From an uncultured Chloroflexota bacterium (lineage in GTDB: Bacteria; Chloroflexota; Dehalococcoidia; SM23-28-2; RBG-16-64-32), in the NCBI GenBank assembly GCA_913056415.1, contig CAJXNA010000015.1:1-16090 (forward strand): a stretch of 16,090 nucleotides of DNA, written 5' to 3'. This document shows positions 7,796 through 13,160 of the stretch, piece by piece. The stretch's first letter is position 1, and every line of letters begins with the position of its first letter. A model generated the notes under the pieces. That model was given only the letters and a program-made list of their open reading frames with translations. It was not told the DNA's origin and did not search any database. Position numbers and translations under genes: made by a program.

Positions 7796-8772
7796 CCGTA
7801 GGAGAAGTCGCGCAGGAAGGCCCGCATCGTCTCCTCCGGCGGTTTGTCCATGAACACCACGTCGTAGATGGTGTGCAGAAGGGGCGTGGCCACGCCCAGG
7901 CGGTGCGCCAGGTCTCTGGCGCGGCAGGCGGCGACTCCCTCCACGGTGTTGGTGCGCAGGAACTCCTGCCAGTCGCGGCCGTTGCACAGCTTCTCGCCCA
8001 GGGTGCGGTTTCTGCTGTGGGGATTAAAGCCGGTGGTGATCAGATCGCCCAGGCCGGCCAGGCCGTAGACGGTCTGAGGCTGGCCCCCCATGGCCTGGCT
8101 AAGGCGGGCCATCTCTGCCAGGGCGACGCTGGCCAGGAATGCCTTGGTGTTGGTGCCGTAGCCGGCGCCATCGCACATGCCCAGGGCGATGGCGTATGCG
8201 TTCTTCAGGCAGGCCCCCATCTCTACGCCGGCCAGGTCCGTCGTCGTCTCCACCTTGAAGGATTCGTTCTGAAGCGTGTCCTGGATCTCGGTCGCAAGCT
8301 CGGCGTCCGCGGCCGCCACGATCACCGCGGTTGGCACGCCGCGGGCGAGCTCGTCGGCGATGGCCGGGCCGCCCATGACCGCGATCCCCCCGTGCCGGGG
8401 CAGCTCCTCGTCTAGCACCTCGCTCATCCGCTTGTTGGTGTCCTGTTCCAGACCCTTGCCCACGTTAAGCACCGGCTGCCCGTCACGGATGTGAGGGGCG
8501 GCGTCTCGGGCCAGTGAGCGCACTACCCTGGAAGGAACGCTGAACAGTGCCAGCCAGGCCTCGGCGAGCGACTCTTGGAGCGTCCAGCAGGGCGTAACGC
8601 TCTCGTGGAGAGTGACGCCCGGGAGGTACTTTGTGTTGAGGCGGTGGTCGCGGATCTCCTCCAGGACATCCGTCTCGATGCTCCAGAGGCGGACTGAGTG
8701 TCCGTTACCGGCGATGATCTGGGCGAGGGCGGTGCCCATGTTGCCCGCGCCGAGGACGGCGACCGTGCGCAT
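7792..8772 (-). CDS. gpsA: Glycerol-3-phosphate dehydrogenase [NAD(P)+]
   Basis: GpsA reduces dihydroxyacetone phosphate to sn-glycerol 3-phosphate, the backbone of bacterial phospholipids, in the cytosol. The protein has 326 residues from ATG 8772. An in-frame GTG at 8805 would run back into the upstream gene, whereas ATG 8772 follows that gene's stop by 4 bp with GGTGG as ribosome site. Domains are an N-terminal Rossmann fold with VLGAGNMGTALA (6-17), K106 in VGKGLEQ, GPAIADELARG (135-145), catalytic K190 in CLKNAYAIALG and the C-terminal GLAGLGDL (237-244) with SRNRTLGEKL. The usual DL..TCTS is DLITTGFNPHS here, a mild departure from the family. It lies downstream of the MBL-fold gene and converges on sufU with a 4-bp overlap. 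Confidence 0.93.
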   Translation of the reverse strand: MRTVAVLGAGNMGTALAQIIAGNGHSVRLWSIETDVLEEIRDHRLNTKYLPGVTLHESVTPCWTLQESLAEAWLALFSVPSRVVRSLARDAAPHIRDGQPVLNVGKGLEQDTNKRMSEVLDEELPRHGGIAVMGGPAIADELARGVPTAVIVAAADAELATEIQDTLQNESFKVETTTDLAGVEMGACLKNAYAIALGMCDGAGYGTNTKAFLASVALAEMARLSQAMGGQPQTVYGLAGLGDLITTGFNPHSRNRTLGEKLCNGRDWQEFLRTNTVEGVAACRARDLAHRLGVATPLLHTIYDVVFMDKPPEETMRAFLRDFSYG

Positions 8773-8776
8773 CCAC

Positions 8777-9508
8777 CTAGTCGAAGCGGTAGCTGCCGAA
8801 GTCACCGGCCACGATGACGTTCTCCAGGCCGGCGATATCGGGCTCCCCGTTCAGGTGGGTGAGGATGATCGTTGTCTCCGCCGCCACCCGCTTACGTATA
8901 ACTCGCACGTCGTCTATCCCCATGTGCTCGGGGCCCCCGCCCTCGCTGTAGGTGCAGTCCAGCACCAGCGCATCGGCCCCTTCCGCTAGTTCGAAAATCT
9001 CATCGCAGAGCATCGTGTCGCCCGTGTAGGCCACCGTCCTGTCTCCTAAGTGTACGCGATATCCGAAAGGCTCTAGCTTTTCGGGCACGTGGTTCATGGG
9101 GAAGGCGCGGAAGCTGATCTCGTTTACGTACTGGTCGGCGCCGGGCTGCGCCTCTATATATCGGCGGCGATATCCAGCTTCTCGTGTCACCTCAGGGTAG
9201 CACTGCTGGGCGAACTCCTCGATCTTCCGCTCCACCCCGGGCGGGCCGACGATGAACAGGTCGTCGCGGCGCTCCGTCATGTAGATGTACTCCAGGAAGA
9301 GGAAGGGCATTCCCATGAAGTGGTCGCCGTGGAAGTGCGAGAGGAAGATCACCTCGATGTCCGTGGGCGGCATTCCGAGCCGCTTGAGGTGAGGGAGCAG
9401 CGTAGGTGGCGCGTCGAACAGGTAGCGCCCGTTGGCCAGGAAAGAGCTCCAGTAGCGCCCGTCGGCGGCGAAGGCGTTAGCCGATCCAAGGAACGTCAGC
9501 TCGAGCAT
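8777..9508 (-). CDS. MBL-fold metallo-hydrolase, RNase Z-like
   Basis: This is a 243-residue cytosolic metallo-beta-lactamase-fold hydrolase. The metal ligands are easy to place: SHFHGDH at 57-63, H140 in FPMNH, D164 in YTGDT and H218 in ILTHLNG. GPPGVERKI (89-97) and the TGDT...LDCTY layout are features of the RNase Z/ElaC-like branch. It lacks the long flexible arm expected of a tRNA-binding RNase Z, and the last ligand is in THLNG rather than the HFSxRY-type motif of RNase Z. Substrate is therefore open: tRNA 3' processing, a cyclic nucleotide or an ester are all possible. It starts with ATG 9508 with no strong ribosome site. It is co-transcribed with gpsA (4-bp gap), though I see no functional link. 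Confidence 0.85.
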   Translation of the reverse strand: MLELTFLGSANAFAADGRYWSSFLANGRYLFDAPPTLLPHLKRLGMPPTDIEVIFLSHFHGDHFMGMPFLFLEYIYMTERRDDLFIVGPPGVERKIEEFAQQCYPEVTREAGYRRRYIEAQPGADQYVNEISFRAFPMNHVPEKLEPFGYRVHLGDRTVAYTGDTMLCDEIFELAEGADALVLDCTYSEGGGPEHMGIDDVRVIRKRVAAETTIILTHLNGEPDIAGLENVIVAGDFGSYRFD

Positions 9509-9540
9509 ATCGGTCTATTCAGTCCCCTTTAGTTACCGCA

Positions 9541-9576
9541 GGGCTGAGCCTCCCGATTTATCGGAGGACTCAGCCC
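9541..9576 (-). terminator. Strong hairpin after thiolase, candidate terminator
   Basis: gggctgag...ctcagccc closes a stem continued by cctcc/ggagg, with a single-base bulge and a short loop containing ttta. It begins about 30 nt after the thiolase stop on the minus strand. There is no T tract on the exit side, so it may terminate poorly, protect the 3' end, or act in the leader of the MBL-gpsA transcript. Confidence 0.5.
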
Positions 9577-9606
9577 CTCTCTTCGGTTACTGTGCCTCTT
9601 GTTATT

Positions 9607-10743
9607 TTACTTCTTGATGATGTGGATAGTACAGGCGGAGCCCAGGCCGATCACGTGGGCCAGGCCTACCTTGGAGTTCTCCACCTGACGCTCGCCCGCC
9701 TGACCGCGCAGGTGCCACATGATCTCTACGATGTTGGCGACGCCGGTGGCGCCAAGAGGATGCCCCTTGGAGAGCAACCCGCCGCTGGCGTTGACCGGGA
9801 TGCGGCCGCCTACCCAAGGGTCACCGCGGTCGATGAACTCGCCCGCCTCGCCGTCGCCGCACAGCCCCAGGTTCTCGTAGTGGATCAGCTCGGCGGTGGC
9901 GAAGCAGTCGTGCAGCTCTACCTGGCTCAGGTCCTCAGGGCCTATGCCGGCCTGATCGTAGGCCTGCTTGGCCGCGTTGCGGGTCACCGTGTTCACGTCG
10001 AACATCGTGGGGTTGCGTTCCTGCCAGGGGTCGGAGGTGAGGGCGGAGGCGGCCACCCAGACCGGGTTCGTCGTGTGCTGGCGCGCCTTCTCCGCGGACA
10101 TGAGCACCGCCGCAGCGGCGCCGTCGCCGGTGGGGCAGCACATCAGAAGGGTGTTGGGCCAGGCGATCATTCTGGCGTTCATCACGTCTTCCAGGGGCGT
10201 TTCCTTCCGGTACTGCGCGTACGGGTTGTGGACGGAGTGTTTGTGGTTCTTCACCGATATCTTGGCGAAGTGCTCCATCTTGGTCCCGTACTTGCGCATG
10301 TGCTCCACGCCGGCCTGCCCGAACACGCCCGGCATCAGGCCGGTGCCCATCACACCCTCCGTGCTGTAGTCGCGGTTGCCGCCGCCGGCGCCCAGCAGCC
10401 CCATCTTGCCCATCTGCTCGCTGCCGATGGCCAGCGCTACGTCATACATGCCGGAGGCGATGGCCAGATAGGCCTCGCGGAAGGCCGTGGAGCCGGTGGC
10501 GCAGGCGTTGGCGACGTTCACCACGGGGACACCTGTGGCCCCGATCTCCTTCATGACCCGCTGGCCGATCATGGCGTTAGATTGGTACAAGTTGCCGCTG
10601 GCCACCATCTCCACTTCGTTGATGGAGATGCCGGCGTCTTTCAGCGCTCCGATGGTGGCATCGGCCGCCAACTGGACGACGTCTTTGTCCGGGTAGCGCC
10701 CGAACTTGATCATGTTGCCGCCGACCATTGCTACGTCCTTCAT
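9607..10743 (-). CDS. Thiolase-family protein (SCP-x/acetyl-CoA acetyltransferase-like)
   Basis: Thiolases make or cleave 3-ketoacyl-CoA. The protein has 378 residues. The acyl-accepting cysteine is C81 in NVANACATGS, H278 is in VELHDCFATAE and H328 is in SKGHPLGATG. The near-terminal cysteine is C371 in GLGSACTIHI, where biosynthetic thiolases usually have CxGGG. The length and HDCFATAE motif place it with SCP-x and archaeal-type thiolases rather than classical FadA/PhaA. ATG 10743 has a ggaggag a few bases before it. Its upstream partner is a zinc-ribbon OB-fold protein 38 bp away, a pairing known from archaea and several bacterial phyla in which the small protein is thought to bridge or scaffold the thiolase. 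A 5-bp GC hairpin (10769-10782) lies between the two genes. Exact substrate is unknown. Confidence 0.9.
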   Translation of the reverse strand: MKDVAMVGGNMIKFGRYPDKDVVQLAADATIGALKDAGISINEVEMVASGNLYQSNAMIGQRVMKEIGATGVPVVNVANACATGSTAFREAYLAIASGMYDVALAIGSEQMGKMGLLGAGGGNRDYSTEGVMGTGLMPGVFGQAGVEHMRKYGTKMEHFAKISVKNHKHSVHNPYAQYRKETPLEDVMNARMIAWPNTLLMCCPTGDGAAAAVLMSAEKARQHTTNPVWVAASALTSDPWQERNPTMFDVNTVTRNAAKQAYDQAGIGPEDLSQVELHDCFATAELIHYENLGLCGDGEAGEFIDRGDPWVGGRIPVNASGGLLSKGHPLGATGVANIVEIMWHLRGQAGERQVENSKVGLAHVIGLGSACTIHIIKK

Positions 10744-10781
10744 GGTCTCCTCCTTATGCGTCTAGGTGGCCGCCCAGGCGG

Positions 10782-11222
10782 CTAGTTGAGCACCCTGAAC
10801 TTGGCTGCGATGACGTCGTTCCCTTCGCGGTCGGTGCGCACCTTCTCGGTGTACATCTTGACCTTCTTGCCGAACCACTCCGGACTGGGCTTTTCCGGGT
10901 CCAGGCCGTAGACGTTGCCCCGGATGGACACCCCCTCCGGCAGGTCGATGATGGCGGCGACGTAGGGCGCTTCCAGCCCCGGCACCGTCTGGTAGACCAC
11001 CGAGAAGACGTAAATCTCCCCCTCACCGCTGAGGTGGACCTCTTCGAGGGAGTCGGTGTCGCCGCACTTGCCGCAGGCGATGCGCTCTCCCAGGAAGACA
11101 GAGCCGCAGGCCTTGCACTTGCTGCCCCACAGGTAGGGCTCCTGCTTGGGGTCTTCCGGTATGCGTAGGAAGGGTACGATTGGGTTACGCTTCTTCTCTT
11201 CTGAGGCGGTTTCTTGAGTCAA
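10782..11222 (-). CDS. Zn-ribbon OB-fold protein (DUF35 family)
   Basis: This is a small protein with an N-terminal rubredoxin-like zinc ribbon, C36-x2-C39 in CKACG and C50-x2-C53 in CGKCG, and a C-terminal OB fold (about 60-146). Members of this family partner a neighbouring thiolase and can bind CoA or link enzymes. It has 146 residues if translation starts at TTG 11222. I prefer that TTG to the one at 11228, because an AGGAGG at 11234-11229 lies 6 bp before the first and touches the second. The N-terminal ten residues are polar and unconserved either way. It is the first gene of a two-gene operon with the thiolase, under a likely promoter at 11276-11305. Confidence 0.88.
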   Translation of the reverse strand: MTQETASEEKKRNPIVPFLRIPEDPKQEPYLWGSKCKACGSVFLGERIACGKCGDTDSLEEVHLSGEGEIYVFSVVYQTVPGLEAPYVAAIIDLPEGVSIRGNVYGLDPEKPSPEWFGKKVKMYTEKVRTDREGNDVIAAKFRVLN

Positions 11223-11237
11223 GGGCAACCTCCTGGG

Positions 11238-11257
11238 CCTGCCTGCCGGTAGGCAGG
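11238..11257. repeat. 20-bp near-perfect palindrome
   Basis: CCTGCCTGCCGGTAGGCAGG is a palindrome apart from one G-T pair, so the RNA can form a stem of up to eight pairs with a tight loop. It sits 3 bp upstream of the AGGAGG of the OB-fold gene on the minus strand. It looks like a dispersed palindromic repeat of the REP kind. Only one copy is in the window. Confidence 0.5.
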
Positions 11258-11275
11258 GCTATCTGAGACGCCTAG

Positions 11276-11305
11276 TTTGTATCACGGGGCGGCACAGCCA
11301 GTCAA
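11276..11305 (-). promoter_or_regulatory. Predicted promoter for OB-fold/thiolase operon
   Basis: On the minus strand TTGACT (11305-11300, 5/6 to the -35 consensus) is followed after 18 bp by TACAAA (11281-11276, 4/6 to the -10). Start would be about 50 nt before the TTG of the OB-fold gene. The -35 falls in the loop of the hairpin at 11287-11312. Confidence 0.4.
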
Positions 11306-11312
11306 GCCGCCC
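11287..11312 (-). terminator. Hairpin after cupin gene, candidate terminator
   Basis: gggcggc (11287-11293) pairs perfectly with gccgccc (11306-11312) around a 12-nt loop. It begins 14 bp after the cupin stop on the minus strand and no T tract follows. It overlaps the predicted promoter of the next operon, so it could end the molybdoenzyme transcript, act as an operator, or both. Confidence 0.35.
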
Positions 11313-11326
11313 TTCTTGTCGATTCG

Positions 11327-11638
11327 CTACTCCGCCACGTGCTGGTCATCCCTGTCCAGCGGCGGTATCGAAAGGCTGAGCACCAGCGCCGGGCTCTCCA
11401 CCGCCCGCACGCCGTGCCGCGCCCCCATCTCGATGCGGACCGTCTCATACGGGCGCAACCGCATGGTGCGATCGCCCACCCGCACCTCCACTTCCTGCTC
11501 CAGCACCGTGTATATCTGGGCGCACTTCTCGTGATAGTGAAGCGCTACGCGCTCCGCCTCCTTCATGCCGATGATGCGGATGCTGCACTCCGGCATCTCT
11601 ACGTGGGAGAGAATCTCGTAGTCGCCCATGTGCTTCAC
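11327..11638 (-). CDS. Small single-domain cupin
   Basis: This is a 103-residue beta-barrel cupin. Motif 1 gives H34 and H36 in LHYHEKCAQIY and motif 2 gives H75 in GARHGVRAV, three likely metal ligands. The glutamate normally found five residues after the second histidine is Q41 here. It starts at GTG 11638, because an aaggag (11650-11645) lies 6 bp before it, better placed than for the ATG at 11629. That ribosome site overlaps the stop of the upstream nucleotidyltransferase gene, so the two are coupled. It is the last gene of the molybdenum hydroxylase operon. Cupins this small may be enzymes, sensors or binding proteins, and I cannot assign a substrate. Confidence 0.8.
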   Translation of the reverse strand: MKHMGDYEILSHVEMPECSIRIIGMKEAERVALHYHEKCAQIYTVLEQEVEVRVGDRTMRLRPYETVRIEMGARHGVRAVESPALVLSLSIPPLDRDDQHVAE

Positions 11639-11648
11639 GGCCGTCTCC

Positions 11649-12272
11649 TTACCCGGGCGGACGCCCGCCCGTCGGGGCGAAGTAGCTGGCGCGTGCCTTC
11701 TGGTACTCCTGCGGTCGGTTCAGGTCCAGCAGCACCGCCGACGTCTCGAACGGCAGCTCGTTTACGTCCGCCGCATGCCTCTCGATAACGGCGCGCAACC
11801 CCTGCGTCGCCTCGTTGACCTCCCGCAGCTCCGGCAGCAGCGAGCCGTCGAGCAGCGGCGGGTGGCCGCGCTTCTCGTCGTACGTGGGCACGGTGATCAG
11901 GCTGCCGGAGTGCCGGTGCACGTCCACCAGCCGGGCGATCACGTCGTGGGGTCGGGGCTGGTCGACGCCGAGGACGAGGACAGCCGTGGTGTCGTCCGGG
12001 AGGGCGGCGGCGCCGAGGCGGAGTGAGGAGGCGGGTCCCTCCGTGTACAGCTCGTTGACCACCGCGACTACGTCGGGGCCGGTCCTGTGGATGTAGGGCA
12101 GAACCTCATCGGCGCGGTGCCCCAGCACCACCACCAGCCGGTCCACCGGGGGCTCCTTGAGCTGGGCGAGCTGGTACTCGATCAGGGTATTCCCGCCCCA
12201 CTCCAGCAGCGGCTTGGCGGCGCCCATGCGGGAGCTTTCCCCTCCGGCCAGGAGGATGGCGGCGATGGTCAT
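11649..12272 (-). CDS. mocA: Molybdenum cofactor nucleotidyltransferase, MocA-like
   Basis: This NTP transferase likely attaches CMP to molybdopterin to form the cytosine dinucleotide cofactor of xanthine-dehydrogenase-family enzymes. The protein has 207 residues. The nucleotide-binding loop is LLAGGESSRMGAAK (7-20). The metal-binding aspartate lies in VLGVDQPRP (D104), and GHPPLL (136-141) is a further family mark. VDQP in place of the GMP-enzyme pattern, and the neighbouring CoxS/CoxL-like genes, favour MocA (CTP) over MobA (GTP). MobA-like or unrelated NTP transferase activity is not excluded. It starts with ATG 12272, 10 bp after the DinB-SCP2 gene, without a clear ribosome site. It ends inside the ribosome site of the cupin gene. 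Confidence 0.78.
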   Translation of the reverse strand: MTIAAILLAGGESSRMGAAKPLLEWGGNTLIEYQLAQLKEPPVDRLVVVLGHRADEVLPYIHRTGPDVVAVVNELYTEGPASSLRLGAAALPDDTTAVLVLGVDQPRPHDVIARLVDVHRHSGSLITVPTYDEKRGHPPLLDGSLLPELREVNEATQGLRAVIERHAADVNELPFETSAVLLDLNRPQEYQKARASYFAPTGGRPPG

Positions 12273-12282
12273 CGCGGCTAGG

Positions 12283-13134
12283 CTACTCGCTTACCTGGAA
12301 GAGCGTGCCCAGCTTCATCGCCAGGCCCGCGTTGCCGCCGAGGTGTACCTTACGCGTTGTGATGGCCCACATCGGGTTGAGGTCGTTGTTGGAGAGGTCG
12401 ATCCAGAGCTGCGGCTTCGTGCGAAGCTCCATGTCGAAGCTCTCCGGTGCGCCGTCCTCGGTCTCCGCTTTGCCATCGCCGATGCGCAGCGCCCACTGGC
12501 CGCCGCCCGCGCCCTCCATGTTGAACGCGTAGGTTACGTTCATATCGGCGCCGCGGTCGGGCCAGAAGATGAGGGGCATGAAGTGGAAGATGCGGTCCAG
12601 CTGGAAGTGCACCTCCTCCGGGGTGCCGGCCTCCATCCAATGGGGCAGCTTCTTCTTGGCGACGCGGCGGATGTCCTGGTAGTGTCCGGGCAGGTGCAGG
12701 TAGCTGGCGAAGAACAGATCGCGCACCGTGCCGGGGCGATCCCACTCGGGGCTGGAGGCGGGCTTGTCCAGGTCAGCCTCGCTGAACCCCTCAAGGGTTC
12801 GCAGGCTCTCTTCGAAGGTGGCCTTGAGGCGGCCGATGAGCTCGGCTACCGGCAGGTCGCGCACCTTCGCCAGCATCTGCTCATTGTAGTCGTTGATCGC
12901 CTCGCGGCCATCGAAGCCGGGTAGCTGTCCGGGCTCTCCCGCGAGCGCTTGCTGGGGCAGGCGAGTTCCCTGCTCCTCCTGCGTGATGACCAGGTGCGCC
13001 AGGTAGTCCTTGGCCGTCCAGCGGTCCGACGCCTTCTTCTTCCACTCCTTATCGTCCAGCCGCGCGTACGAGTCGAGGCAACGCTGCAGCGCCTGCGAGT
13101 AGTACTGCTTGATCTGCTCTTTGGTAGGCTTCAT
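12283..13134 (-). CDS. DinB-like plus SCP2 two-domain protein
   Basis: This is a 283-residue fusion. Residues 1 to about 160 form a DinB/maleylpyruvate-isomerase-type four-helix bundle with a probable metal triad: H47 in DYLAHLV, and H147 and H151 in SYLHLPGHYQDI. Residues about 175-283 look like an SCP2 sterol-carrier domain, a hydrophobic-ligand pocket, with AFNMEGAGGGQWALRIGDG and LWIDLSNNDLNPMWAI followed by the GNAGLAMKLGTLF end. DinB-fold enzymes often use a low-molecular-weight thiol, and mycothiol-dependent maleylpyruvate isomerase has the same domain order, but that activity is only an analogy here. ATG 13134 has a good gggaggt upstream. It sits 26 bp after the CoxL-like gene in one operon, so a role in handling a hydrophobic substrate or product of the molybdoenzyme is plausible but unproved. 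Confidence 0.82.
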   Translation of the reverse strand: MKPTKEQIKQYYSQALQRCLDSYARLDDKEWKKKASDRWTAKDYLAHLVITQEEQGTRLPQQALAGEPGQLPGFDGREAINDYNEQMLAKVRDLPVAELIGRLKATFEESLRTLEGFSEADLDKPASSPEWDRPGTVRDLFFASYLHLPGHYQDIRRVAKKKLPHWMEAGTPEEVHFQLDRIFHFMPLIFWPDRGADMNVTYAFNMEGAGGGQWALRIGDGKAETEDGAPESFDMELRTKPQLWIDLSNNDLNPMWAITTRKVHLGGNAGLAMKLGTLFQVSE

Positions 13135-13160
13135 CCCATACCTCCCTTTGCTCTTCGTCC

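Noticed and set aside
8773..8805. GTG start at 8805 for gpsA
   Set aside because: It lies within the MBL-fold gene. The Rossmann motif begins right after ATG 8772, which has GGTGG just upstream.
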